The notes under the pieces are model-generated. The model did not search any database and was not told the origin of the DNA. It worked only from the letters and a program-made list of their open reading frames with translations. A DNA stretch of 64,000 nucleotides from RHLJ01 sp965242845 (GTDB lineage: Bacteria > Bacteroidota > Rhodothermia > Balneolales > Balneolaceae). Of the stretch, positions 35,575 to 45,098 are shown piece after piece. Every line of letters starts with the position of its first letter. The first letter of the stretch is position 1. Both the position numbers and the translations under genes were made by a program. Where the stretch lies: assembly GCA_965242845.1 (NCBI GenBank), contig CBDETC010000003.1, positions 310,001-374,000 of the forward strand, given 5' to 3'.

Positions 35575-38537
35575 TGGGTATGAAGAATACAAAATTACTT
35601 TTCACCCTACTTTTGGGTCTGACAACTGTAATTCCTTCGTTGGCTCAGAATACCGGGAATATTTCCGGGGTGGTAACAGAAGAAGGAACCAACGAGACGT
35701 TACCTGGAGTAAACGTAAGAATTGTTGGTACAAACTTTGGTGCCGCTACAGATGTAGATGGAGAATACGTTATCAGGAGTATTCGACCAGGTGAATATAC
35801 CCTAGAGTTCACATATATAGGTTTCCAGATCGTGCAGGTTACGGGTGTTAAAGTAGTTGCGGGAGAAACTACTGAGATCAACCAGGCCATGAAGGAGCAG
35901 GTACTGGAGTCGGGCGAAGAGATTTTGGTAATTGGTGAAAAGCCAATTTTTGATGTAGAGAAATCGAACACCTCTGTTACTATTTCCAAGGCAGATCTTG
36001 AAGCTGCACCCATTCAACGAGTTGAAGACGCTGTTTCGCTCCAATCTGGCGTGGTAAAAGATCCAACCGGGTTGTATATCAAAGGGGGTAGAGCTTACGA
36101 AACAGGATTTGTGGTGGATGGTGTTTCAGCACAAGACCCATTAGCCGGAACAGGATTTGGATTAGATCTTGGCTCCAATTCATTTAGTAATGTGGAAGTA
36201 ATCACCGGTGGAGTAGGTGCAGAATATGGTGATGTAACATCTGGAGTAGTTGCAGTTCAAACCCAAAATGGTGGAGAGAAATACGAAGGAAATTTCACCC
36301 ACAAAAGGGATAATACCGGTTCTAATAATCTGGATAACCAGGCTAATTTCTTCACTGATATCTACGAGTTTAATTTAGGTGGCCCGGGAATTATAATGGA
36401 GAAACTTCTTCCGGCATTAGGATTAGACCTTCCAGGTACCTTTACATTTTTTGCTACGGGCCAGATCAGTTTGACAGACGGATATACAAAGCTCTCAGCC
36501 GACCAAATATCTTCCTCAATTTCTAACAGCGATTTTTGGTCGCCCAGACAAGGGAACCGCTGGAATGGGATGTTGAAATTGACCTACAATATTAAGCCTG
36601 GTATGAGATTACAGGGTGCATACCAGCGTTCACTAACGATTAATCAGAACACCCGAATGCTTCAGATTACCGGCGCTGATACTCAAATCAGACCTGGTTT
36701 TCAATTCGCGTTTTCAAATGGATTCTTAGACAACGCGAATACATACACTCATGATAGTAACCTGTCCTATTTGAAGTGGACTCAGACATTATCTCAAACG
36801 GCATTTTATGAGGTACAGGTAAGCCGTCTCTTTACAAGACTAAGAGCGGATGCGAATGGTAGAGATTGGAGACCGGATAATGTAGATAGTGAATTTGATC
36901 CTGAGAGTATTGTTACAAATCCAGCTCAGGAGTTTGAGGGAACAGATGATTTTACCTATGTATTGGCGGGTCCCGGATACTTTAACAACGGTGGTATAGC
37001 AACACTTTGGCATGATCATTTCGCTGAAGAACTAACACTGAAAACAACCTTCACCAAGTTTTTTGCTGATAGAAAAAATCAGATTGTGGCTGGTTTTGAA
37101 TTCAAATTCAATGATTATCAATGGATTGATATCACGCGTCCATGGATTGGAGCTCCAATTGAGATTAGCCCAGGAGTTGTTTCAGAGACATTCAGGGTAG
37201 GAGAGACCTTTGATGCCTGGAGAGTAAAGCCCAAGCGTGGTGCTTTCTTTATTACAGATAAGGTTCGTTATAACGGCTTGATCGCAAATATTGGTGCTCG
37301 TATCGAATACTGGGCCCCAGGAAGATATGTGGATGATGCTGTAAATGATGCTCTGGATGAGAATACTGTTTCCACTATTCCTGACTTTGTTGCACAAGAT
37401 TATATTGACAGTAGCACTGAGATTTTAGGGCTGAGATATAAATTCAGATTCTTACCTAAAGTGAATGTCTCGTTCCCTGTTCGTGAAAACCAGGTGCTTT
37501 TCTTCAACTATGGCCACTCAACCAGACTTCCTCACCCAAGCTTTGTGTATGCTGGTCTTGATCCATTCTTCCAGGATCAATCAGACCTACCTGATTTAGG
37601 TAATCCAAACCTGGATCCTGAAGTAGATATTTCTTATGAAATCGGGTTGAGAAACCAGATCACTGCAAATGATGCATTCAATATCTCTGCGTTCTGGAGA
37701 GACAAGTATGATTTTGTGACTTCGCAGTCTATCAGGGTAGCTGACGTAGATGGAAGGGATGTAACTAAGGCATTCCGAATCAATGGAGATTATGCTCGTT
37801 CTCGCGGAATAGAGATGTCTTATATCAAGAGATATAGAGACCTCCTTCGTGGGCAACTTTCATTTACCTATTCAAGAGCTGAAGGACTTAGTTCAACAAA
37901 TGACGAGAATTTCAGTTCTATCAATGCGACCCAGAATATTGGTGCAAACATTGAGACTCCATTAGCCTGGGATCGTCCATTCGATATCAAAGGAAATGTT
38001 ACATTTACCTATGATCGTGATCAGCCTCTATTTGACGTAGGCCCGCTCAATCAATTTCAAATGTTTCTATCCGCTGTTTGGCGAAGTGGTACTCGGTATA
38101 CACCAATGGAACTAGTGGGATTTGAAAGAAATCCGGTTACCGGAGAGCAAAACTGGAGACCAATTTATGAGCGTGTAGACGATCCGGCACAAAGATTTAG
38201 TAGAGTAGGACCAGCATGGTTCTATATGGATTTCAACCTTCAAAAATGGTTTGAGATTAATGGAACTAGGGTTTCAGCGTTTTTGGAGATTACTAATCTG
38301 TTGAATAATAGAAGTTCAGTAATTGTGAACCCTGTAACAGGAGAAGGCTACAAAGATTACCCTGTTACTCAGGCTGAATTGGTAGCATTAAGAAATGACC
38401 GCAGCTTTGATGTGCCAAGCAATGTTCGTGATCCAAGGTACATCGATCCAACAGATAACAATTTACCGGCATATGATAACCCGGCGAACTTCATAGAACA
38501 AAGACACATAATGTTAGGCTTCTCGGTGCGATTCTAG
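35574..38537 (+). CDS. TonB-dependent receptor with CarboxypepD_reg-like N-domain
   Basis: Outer-membrane 22-strand barrel, 987 residues. The signal peptide ends PSLAQ; an N-terminal carboxypeptidase-regulatory-like domain follows (about 29-110: ISGVVTEEGTNETLPGVNV ... GEYTLEFTYIGFQ). The plug has APIQRVEDAVSLQSGVV and YIKGGRAYETGFVVDGVSAQ. The barrel ends HIMLGFSVRF, with the terminal Phe used for BAM recognition. The ligand is unknown, and no SusD-like partner is present. The next gene starts one base after its stop. Confidence 0.9.
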   Translation: MGMKNTKLLFTLLLGLTTVIPSLAQNTGNISGVVTEEGTNETLPGVNVRIVGTNFGAATDVDGEYVIRSIRPGEYTLEFTYIGFQIVQVTGVKVVAGETTEINQAMKEQVLESGEEILVIGEKPIFDVEKSNTSVTISKADLEAAPIQRVEDAVSLQSGVVKDPTGLYIKGGRAYETGFVVDGVSAQDPLAGTGFGLDLGSNSFSNVEVITGGVGAEYGDVTSGVVAVQTQNGGEKYEGNFTHKRDNTGSNNLDNQANFFTDIYEFNLGGPGIIMEKLLPALGLDLPGTFTFFATGQISLTDGYTKLSADQISSSISNSDFWSPRQGNRWNGMLKLTYNIKPGMRLQGAYQRSLTINQNTRMLQITGADTQIRPGFQFAFSNGFLDNANTYTHDSNLSYLKWTQTLSQTAFYEVQVSRLFTRLRADANGRDWRPDNVDSEFDPESIVTNPAQEFEGTDDFTYVLAGPGYFNNGGIATLWHDHFAEELTLKTTFTKFFADRKNQIVAGFEFKFNDYQWIDITRPWIGAPIEISPGVVSETFRVGETFDAWRVKPKRGAFFITDKVRYNGLIANIGARIEYWAPGRYVDDAVNDALDENTVSTIPDFVAQDYIDSSTEILGLRYKFRFLPKVNVSFPVRENQVLFFNYGHSTRLPHPSFVYAGLDPFFQDQSDLPDLGNPNLDPEVDISYEIGLRNQITANDAFNISAFWRDKYDFVTSQSIRVADVDGRDVTKAFRINGDYARSRGIEMSYIKRYRDLLRGQLSFTYSRAEGLSSTNDENFSSINATQNIGANIETPLAWDRPFDIKGNVTFTYDRDQPLFDVGPLNQFQMFLSAVWRSGTRYTPMELVGFERNPVTGEQNWRPIYERVDDPAQRFSRVGPAWFYMDFNLQKWFEINGTRVSAFLEITNLLNNRSSVIVNPVTGEGYKDYPVTQAELVALRNDRSFDVPSNVRDPRYIDPTDNNLPAYDNPANFIEQRHIMLGFSVRF

Positions 38538-38538
38538 T

Positions 38539-39534
38539 ATGAGATTAATGACAAGACATATCACTATTTGCCTGGCAGTTTTTTGCATTCTGCTTTCCGG
38601 TAAAGTAAAAGCTCAAAGCTTTGGTGAGGATAGAGCAGGAACAGAAAGTTTTCAGTTCACAAAAATAGCAGTTGATCCCCGGAGTGCTGCAATGGGTAAT
38701 TCCAATATGGCAGATGCCATGGATGGTTCGAGCTTATACTGGAATCCAGCTTTATCTGCCCGGCTTAATGGCCCAAGTTTAATGGTTAACCATACGGCTT
38801 ATTTTGCAGGCATCAATGTAGATTACATAAGCTATATACATAGAGTAGGTGATTTTGCGATTGGCGGTGCTCTTCAGTATTTGGGTTCCGGAGAAATTAG
38901 AGAGACTACAGAATTCCAGCCATTTGGTACGGGCAGATTTTTTAGTACTCAACATATTTCATTGGGATTGTCTGGTGCGCACCAGGTAACCGAATTATTT
39001 AGCTACGGAATTACGCTAAAGCTTTTAACTGAGAGAATTGAAGAAGTAAGCTACAATACTGGAGCGATCGATTTTGGCTTCCATTATCTGGTAGGTACAA
39101 CAGGATTAAGATTTGCAGTAGGAATAAACAACTTCGGTTTTGATGCAATGCCTACAGGTTCAACCACCCGGGAAAGTCTCGAAGGAGTTGAGGAGATTGA
39201 ACCAGATGTAGAATCATCTCTTCCTACACGTTTTCATATTGGAGCAGCATATGATTTGTATGAAAGCGAAAATTCAAAGCTAGTGATAACTGGACAGGTT
39301 ACTAATCCCAGTGATAACTCAGAGCGCTTTAATCTGGGAGCTGAGTATGGATTCATGAATCAGTTCTTTGTGCGTTCTGGCTATGAGTTTGGAATTGAAG
39401 AGCGAAAAATCCCGAGTGTAGGCGGAGGGATAAAAATGGATTTTATGGGCCGTATTCTTAAAGCTGATTATGGATATACCCTTTATGAGCGCCTCGGTGC
39501 AATTCACAGAATAGGAGTAAGCTTCGAACTATGA
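38539..39534 (+). CDS. PorV/PorQ family outer-membrane protein
   Basis: 331 residues. The signal peptide ends VKAQSFG, followed by the family opening KIAVDPRSAAMGNSNMADAMDGSSLYWNPA. The rest is a beta-barrel of the FadL-like PorV/PorQ group ending GVSFEL. PorV is the outer-membrane shuttle component of type IX secretion, and paralogues serve particular cargo. Its place among T9SS-tagged proteins suggests a dedicated role in their surface delivery (inference). Confidence 0.82.
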   Translation: MRLMTRHITICLAVFCILLSGKVKAQSFGEDRAGTESFQFTKIAVDPRSAAMGNSNMADAMDGSSLYWNPALSARLNGPSLMVNHTAYFAGINVDYISYIHRVGDFAIGGALQYLGSGEIRETTEFQPFGTGRFFSTQHISLGLSGAHQVTELFSYGITLKLLTERIEEVSYNTGAIDFGFHYLVGTTGLRFAVGINNFGFDAMPTGSTTRESLEGVEEIEPDVESSLPTRFHIGAAYDLYESENSKLVITGQVTNPSDNSERFNLGAEYGFMNQFFVRSGYEFGIEERKIPSVGGGIKMDFMGRILKADYGYTLYERLGAIHRIGVSFEL

Positions 39535-40823
39535 GAACTTCTGTATTAACATATTTACTTCTGCTGGTAGTAGCAGCGGGCTCAATATCAGGATGTGACG
39601 CCATTTTCAGTTCTAAATCGAACTCAGATACTGACGAGATTTTTGATGAAGGTAGGATTGATCCTACACTTGAAAATATAGATGGATATGCACCTGTTCT
39701 TCCATTCTGGGGAGGTTTTGATGCTCCTACGGATGTGCATGTAGGCTTTGATGAATTTGTATACGTGACAGATAATACCGGTATCCATTTACTGGACAGA
39801 GCAGATTTATCTCCAAGAGTTACTATTCCTTTGCGTGGTGCAGTTGCGGTTACACAAGATCGACTTCTAAATGTTTATGTAGCTGCAAGGATCGACACTG
39901 TGGTTGAGTCCATCGATCCCAATATAACCTGGGATTTGCCGGCTGTTTTTAAAATAAAGAACATGAATGGAGTAGGGCCGATTGAGTTTGTTGATACGCT
40001 CATTTTCCCATTTGATGATGCAAGTTTAAGTACAACAGCTGCTCAGAACTCCAGACTTAACAGAAATCTCCAGACGAACTATGAAAATGTTGAAGTAACG
40101 GGTATTACCGTACTTGGAGATAATACACTTTACGTTACAAGAAGAGGTCCTTTTGTAGAGGCCACCCAAGTTGCAGCACCAGATAATACGGTACTGGAAT
40201 TTCAACGAATTTCATCCAATGGTGTGCTCACGGACAAAATGAGAAATGTTCGGCAAATTCGAGCATTGAGTCCAAGTATTCCGTCATTAAGAAGCGGGAT
40301 AGGGATTAGTTCGATCACTGGTTTTGTGTCACCTCCTCAAAGAGATAGTTTTACGGATGATAGAAGCTTCATGATCACTCAGGCTGACCAAAGTAGAGAC
40401 ATACCATTCAGAGTATTATGGATAAATGCTGTTGAAACCGTTGATGGTCTAGTTTTTCAGCAGAATTCTGAGCTACTTCAACAAGACACTACTCAAGCTG
40501 ATGGGTTTTTGTATCGACCAAATAAATTCATCCTTCCGGAAGACATTACCTTTGGAGGAGATGATGACAGTTATATTTTTGTGGTGGATGCACTCACTGA
40601 TTCACTGTATCAGTTCCAATTAAATGGACAGGAAGGAGTACCACCTCCGGCCGGGGCAGAAGATCAGACCCGTCAAATCCTGGTTTCTTTTGGAGGTAAC
40701 GGAGCAGGCCCAAAACAGTTTAATATGCCAAGTGGAGTTGCCTACTTTAACCGGATAGTTTATGTGGCTGATAAGGGCAATAATCGTATTTCTCGATTCA
40801 AGCTCACTTCTGATTTCGAATAA
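39531..40823 (+). CDS. NHL/beta-propeller-type lipoprotein
   Basis: 430 residues. The lipoprotein signal MRTSVLTYLLLLVVAAGSIS ends at the cysteine of I-S-G-C. The body is a repeated beta-propeller of NHL type, seen in VGFDEFVYVTDNTGIHLLDR and the last blade PSGVAYFNRIVYVADKGNNR. It overlaps the PorV-like gene by 4 bp (ATGA), making it the last gene of the envelope locus. It is probably a surface scaffold; the ligand is unknown. Confidence 0.8.
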   Translation: MRTSVLTYLLLLVVAAGSISGCDAIFSSKSNSDTDEIFDEGRIDPTLENIDGYAPVLPFWGGFDAPTDVHVGFDEFVYVTDNTGIHLLDRADLSPRVTIPLRGAVAVTQDRLLNVYVAARIDTVVESIDPNITWDLPAVFKIKNMNGVGPIEFVDTLIFPFDDASLSTTAAQNSRLNRNLQTNYENVEVTGITVLGDNTLYVTRRGPFVEATQVAAPDNTVLEFQRISSNGVLTDKMRNVRQIRALSPSIPSLRSGIGISSITGFVSPPQRDSFTDDRSFMITQADQSRDIPFRVLWINAVETVDGLVFQQNSELLQQDTTQADGFLYRPNKFILPEDITFGGDDDSYIFVVDALTDSLYQFQLNGQEGVPPPAGAEDQTRQILVSFGGNGAGPKQFNMPSGVAYFNRIVYVADKGNNRISRFKLTSDFE

Positions 40824-40895
40824 TTTGGATTGCATCTAATCTGAGAGCACTAGATATTCACAAAAATCTCAGACGAATAACTCACTCACAAGATT

Positions 40896-41231
40896 ATGGC
40901 GTACGTTGTTACCGAGCCTTGCATTCAATGTAAATACACAAACTGTGCTTCTGTTTGCCCGGTTGATGCTTTTAGAGAAGGCCCAAATTTTTTAACCATC
41001 GATCCCAATGAATGCATCGATTGTGATGCATGCGTTTCAGAATGTCCAGTTGAAGCTATCTTTCCTGATGACGAAGTGCCTGATAAGTGGGAACACTACA
41101 TCGAGCTTAACGAGCGCCTTGCTGAAGCATGGGAAGATAATATCATCAACGAGACGAAAGATGCTCTTCCTGATGCGGATGAATGGGCAGAAAAAGAAGA
41201 TAAGCTTGGTGATCTGATCGAAGAGTGGTAG
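40896..41231 (+). CDS. fdxA: 7Fe ferredoxin FdxA
   Basis: 111-residue soluble electron carrier. CIQCKYTNCASVCPVDAF and CIDCDACVSECPVEAI are the two cluster motifs, and the tail EDEVP-like segment (FPDDEVPDKWEHYIELNERL) is the FdxA-specific C-terminal extension. These give one [3Fe-4S] and one [4Fe-4S] cluster in the family. It lies upstream of folP by 36 bp and may start a metabolic operon. Confidence 0.9.
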   Translation: MAYVVTEPCIQCKYTNCASVCPVDAFREGPNFLTIDPNECIDCDACVSECPVEAIFPDDEVPDKWEHYIELNERLAEAWEDNIINETKDALPDADEWAEKEDKLGDLIEEW

Positions 41232-41267
41232 TTCGTTTACTTCTTCGAATTTAAACCCGTTTAGTCT

Positions 41268-42068
41268 ATGTCGCGGCCCCAAATTATGGGCATACTTAAC
41301 GCTACTCCTGATTCCTTCAGTGACGGAGGAATGTATACCAGAGTAGACGTAGCAAAGCAGCATATCACAACAATGCTGGAAGAAGGGGCTAATATCATTG
41401 ACATAGGAGGAGAATCGACCCGTCCGGGTTCAAGCCCTGTTTCAGAAACGGAAGAGCTTCAGCGCGTAATTCCAATTATTGAGGCTACGATTCCTGAATT
41501 TAAGAAGGCCACCTTTTCCATTGATACCACAAAGTATGAAGTGGCAAAGCAGGCATTAGGTCTTGGGGCATCCATAATAAATGATGTTAGTGGATTAGAA
41601 AAGGAGCCAAGGTTTGCTGAACTAGCCGCAGAATATGAAGCTTCATATATACTTATGCATGCACAGGGCGATCCTAAGACCATGCAGGAAAATCCAACCT
41701 ATGTTGATGTGGTCGATCAGGTGATGGAGTTTTTTGACAAGAAGATCAAAGATCTTACCACAAAAGGAGTATCTAAAATCATTTTAGATCCCGGAATTGG
41801 TTTCGGAAAAAAGCTCTATCATAATCTTTCTTTGATCGCACACCTTGACAAATTCAAAAAATTTGGCTTCCCTGTATTAGTTGGAGCTTCCCGGAAGTCA
41901 ATGATCGGACAGATTCTCGATAACAGGCCGGCTGATGATCGCTTAATTGGAACCATTGCTGTTCACTACCATTCGTTAATGAATGGAGCAGATATCTTAA
42001 GAGTTCATGATGTGAAGGAAGCCTCCGATTCAATTCGTATATTCGAGGCGATTCAATCACAATCTTAG
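41268..42068 (+). CDS. folP: Dihydropteroate synthase
   Basis: Folate pathway enzyme that joins p-aminobenzoate to the pterin pyrophosphate; target of sulfonamides. It carries MGILNATPDSFSDGG, DIGGESTRPGS, IINDVSGLEK and LDPGIGFGKK, all hallmark blocks, in 266 residues. It is upstream of cdaA, as in many Bacteroidetes (folP-cdaA pair), separated by 13 bp. Confidence 0.96.
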   Translation: MSRPQIMGILNATPDSFSDGGMYTRVDVAKQHITTMLEEGANIIDIGGESTRPGSSPVSETEELQRVIPIIEATIPEFKKATFSIDTTKYEVAKQALGLGASIINDVSGLEKEPRFAELAAEYEASYILMHAQGDPKTMQENPTYVDVVDQVMEFFDKKIKDLTTKGVSKIILDPGIGFGKKLYHNLSLIAHLDKFKKFGFPVLVGASRKSMIGQILDNRPADDRLIGTIAVHYHSLMNGADILRVHDVKEASDSIRIFEAIQSQS

Positions 42069-42081
42069 ACGGAGCACCCCT

Positions 42082-42897
42082 TTGATACCCATTGGGTTTT
42101 TAGATTTCGGTATTATGGATTTTATCGAAACCCTGCTTATTGCAGGGATTCTGGTATATCTGTATCAATGGATTAGGGGAACCTTTGCTATTCAGGCTGG
42201 AATTGGAATTGTGCTCCTCGTGATTGTAAACCTGGTGATTCGGGTACTCGGCTTCACCACGCTCGACTTTATCATGAGCGGGATTATGAACGTGGGTATT
42301 CTAGCGGTGTTTATCATCTTTCAGCCTGAGATTCGAAAACTCCTGTACCGATTAGGTACCAACACTAGCCTGGATCGCTTTTTTGCTCGTTCCAGCTCTG
42401 TTGAGATGATCGATGAAATCATCAATGCCACTAAAATTATGTCTAAAGAAAAGATTGGAGCGCTTATTGTATTCGCTCGCACCTCATCTTTACAGGACAT
42501 TATAGATGGTGGGGTAGAAGTGGATTCCAAGATCAAAAGCGAGTTGATCGTAACCATTTTTAGAAAGGAAACTCCTCTTCATGATGGAGCTATTGTTATT
42601 CGGAATAACAGGATCGTTGCGGCGAGTGCTTATCTACCGATTTCTCAAAATCAAAACATTGCTCAGTCATTTGGAACCCGACACCGTGCGGCGGTAGGTG
42701 TTTCGGAAACCAATAATGTATTCGTGCTGGTCATCTCAGAAGAAACCGGTCGTATTTCTATATCCCGAAACGGTTCTTTAACCAGTGGTCTCACCATTCA
42801 AAAACTCCGCGCCGAAATGGAAGAAACCTTTGGCTCTCAAAAATTCGAAGAAGAAGTGGGTTTTAGCTCTGTTCAGGCTGAGACGAATTTGAAGTAA
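42082..42897 (+). CDS. cdaA: Diadenylate cyclase CdaA
   Basis: Membrane-bound c-di-AMP synthase. Three N-terminal helices (about 10-75) are followed by the DAC domain with the two active motifs HDGAIVI (D-G-A) and GTRHRAAVGVSE (R-H-R). It starts at TTG 42082 with GGAG 8 bp upstream; an in-frame ATG at 42115 would cut into the first helix. The folP-cdaA order is conserved in this phylum group. c-di-AMP usually controls osmolyte and K+ balance. Confidence 0.93.
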   Translation: MIPIGFLDFGIMDFIETLLIAGILVYLYQWIRGTFAIQAGIGIVLLVIVNLVIRVLGFTTLDFIMSGIMNVGILAVFIIFQPEIRKLLYRLGTNTSLDRFFARSSSVEMIDEIINATKIMSKEKIGALIVFARTSSLQDIIDGGVEVDSKIKSELIVTIFRKETPLHDGAIVIRNNRIVAASAYLPISQNQNIAQSFGTRHRAAVGVSETNNVFVLVISEETGRISISRNGSLTSGLTIQKLRAEMEETFGSQKFEEEVGFSSVQAETNLK

Positions 42898-43004
42898 TTG
42901 CTCATTAATTCTTTAAGAGGTCTCTGAAAGAATGTCTGCACTCAAAAAACGAAAATCGTACCTTCTGGGTTAGAAAACCGTTTCCACGAAAGAAATTGCC
43001 TCCC

Positions 43005-45098
43005 ATGTCAGACAGTAACGAACTACGAAAACAAGGTCGGACCAGTCCCGAAGGAATACATATTCAGACACTATATGATCAGCAAGATGTTGATGATCGA
43101 AAGGTAAATGCAGGGGAAGCCGGGACTTTTCCATTTACCCGCGGACCTTATCCGACCATGTATACCCAACGCCCCTGGACTATTCGCCAGTATGCTGGGT
43201 TTTCAACGGCAGAAGAATCCAACCAATTCTATCGTAAGGCTCTCCAAAAAGGACAAAAGGGATTGAGCGTAGCTTTTGATCTGGCAACACATAGGGGGTA
43301 CGATTCTGATCACCCTCGGGTAGTTGGAGATGTGGGTAAAGCTGGTGTTGCTATCGATTCTGTAGAAGACATGAAAATTCTTTTTGATGGTATTCCATTG
43401 GATAAAATGTCCGTTTCAATGACGATGAATGGAGCAGTGATTCCTGTGCTTGCTGCTTATATCGTTGCTGCAGAAGAACAGGGAGTTTCGTTAGAGCAGT
43501 TAAGTGGTACTATTCAGAATGATATTCTCAAAGAGTTCATGGTGCGGAATACCTATATCTATCCTCCGCAGCAATCCATGAGATTGGTTTCTGATATCAT
43601 CGCATTTACCAGCGAGTTTATGCCTCGCTTTAACTCTATTTCTATCTCGGGATATCATATGCAGGAGGCCGGTGCCGATTCCGCATTAGAATTGGCTTTT
43701 ACCCTGGCAGATGGATTAGAGTATGTAAAAACCGCTGTGGAAAGTGGTTTGGATGTCGACGCCTTTGCTCCCCGACTTTCTTTCTTCTTTGCTATCGGAA
43801 TGAACTTTTTGATGGAAGTAAGTAAGCTGAGAGCGGCACGTACTCTTTGGGCCGAGTTGATGAAAGAATATTTCTCTCCAAAGAACCCGAAGTCTATGAT
43901 GCTTCGAACGCATTGCCAAACTTCTGGCTGGTCATTAACCGCACAAGATCCTTTGAATAATGTGATTCGAACTACCATTGAAGCAATGGCAGCGGTTTTA
44001 GGTGGAACACAGTCGTTGCATACCAACAGCTATGATGAAGCTATTTCTCTCCCAACAGAAACTTCGTCCAGAATTGCCAGGAATACGCAAACCATTATTC
44101 AGGAAGAAACAGATATTACTCATACGGTAGACCCCTTAGGCGGTTCTTATGCCATTGAGTCAATGACGCATGACTTAAAAGAAAGGGCCCGATCAATCAT
44201 CAATGAGGTGATGGAAATGGGAGGGATGGCCAAAGCTATTGAAGAAGGATATCCAAAACGAAAGATCGAAGAGTCAGCTGCTCTGAAACAAGCCGGGATC
44301 GATAAAGGAGATATCACCATTGTTGGGGTGAATAAGTACATAAACGAGAAAGAAGATCCGGTTGAGATCCTGGATATAGACAATGCTGAAGTTAGAGACA
44401 AGCAGATTGCACTTCTCGATGAGATCAAGGCCAAACGGGACAACCAGCAAACCAAGCAGGCATTAGTAGCTCTTACAGAAGCTGCCAAATCAGGGGAAGG
44501 AAATATACTGGCACTTGCCATCGAAGCTACCCGAAAACGAGCTACAGTAGGAGAGATATCAACGGCTCTGGAATTAGCCTGGGGAAGACATACAGCTACC
44601 AATCAAACGATTAAAGGAGTTTACGAAAGCGTGTATCAAGCAGATGAAGGTTACCAGGAAATCAAAAAGAAGATTGAAGATTTTGCCGAAGAAGAAGGCA
44701 GGCGCCCTAGAATTCTGGTAGTTAAAATGGGACAGGATGGTCATGATCGAGGAGCTAAAGTAGTGGCCACTGCCTTTGCCGATATGGGCTTTGATGTTGA
44801 TGTGGGCCCACTATTTTCAACTCCAGACGAGGCTGCAAAACAAGCCGTTGAGAATGATGTGCATGTGATTGGAGTCTCTACGCTGGCGGCAGGTCACAAA
44901 ACCTTAATACCAGAGCTTATCAGCATTTTGAGAAAGGAAGGGGCTGAAGATATTGTAATAGTAGCCGGTGGAGTAATTCCTGTTCAGGACTATGACTTCC
45001 TCCATGAAAACGGGGTGTCAGCTATTTTTGGACCTGGTACGAATATCCCGAAAGCAGCTTCTAAAGTAGTTGATGAAATTAGAGCGAAACGTTCATGA
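43005..45098 (+). CDS. Methylmalonyl-CoA mutase, large-subunit type
   Basis: Adenosylcobalamin enzyme that interconverts methylmalonyl-CoA and succinyl-CoA. The N-terminal TIM barrel has RGPYPTMYTQRPWTIRQYAGFSTAEESN-like residues (the substrate Tyr in T-M-Y) and NTYIYPPQQSMR (substrate Arg), both as in true methylmalonyl-CoA mutases. The B12 domain carries the cobalt-binding D-G-H-D-R-G (QDGHDRGAKVV). 697 residues. ATG 43005 is preferred to a TTG three codons earlier. No small-subunit gene adjoins, so it may be a homodimer, as in E. coli ScpA, or use a distant partner. It overlaps meaB by 4 bp. Confidence 0.93.
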   Translation: MSDSNELRKQGRTSPEGIHIQTLYDQQDVDDRKVNAGEAGTFPFTRGPYPTMYTQRPWTIRQYAGFSTAEESNQFYRKALQKGQKGLSVAFDLATHRGYDSDHPRVVGDVGKAGVAIDSVEDMKILFDGIPLDKMSVSMTMNGAVIPVLAAYIVAAEEQGVSLEQLSGTIQNDILKEFMVRNTYIYPPQQSMRLVSDIIAFTSEFMPRFNSISISGYHMQEAGADSALELAFTLADGLEYVKTAVESGLDVDAFAPRLSFFFAIGMNFLMEVSKLRAARTLWAELMKEYFSPKNPKSMMLRTHCQTSGWSLTAQDPLNNVIRTTIEAMAAVLGGTQSLHTNSYDEAISLPTETSSRIARNTQTIIQEETDITHTVDPLGGSYAIESMTHDLKERARSIINEVMEMGGMAKAIEEGYPKRKIEESAALKQAGIDKGDITIVGVNKYINEKEDPVEILDIDNAEVRDKQIALLDEIKAKRDNQQTKQALVALTEAAKSGEGNILALAIEATRKRATVGEISTALELAWGRHTATNQTIKGVYESVYQADEGYQEIKKKIEDFAEEEGRRPRILVVKMGQDGHDRGAKVVATAFADMGFDVDVGPLFSTPDEAAKQAVENDVHVIGVSTLAAGHKTLIPELISILRKEGAEDIVIVAGGVIPVQDYDFLHENGVSAIFGPGTNIPKAASKVVDEIRAKRS

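Noticed and set aside
35645..36013. Minus-strand frames inside the TonB receptor gene
   Set aside because: They lie opposite the conserved CarboxypepD_reg and plug domains; composition is that of an antisense shadow.
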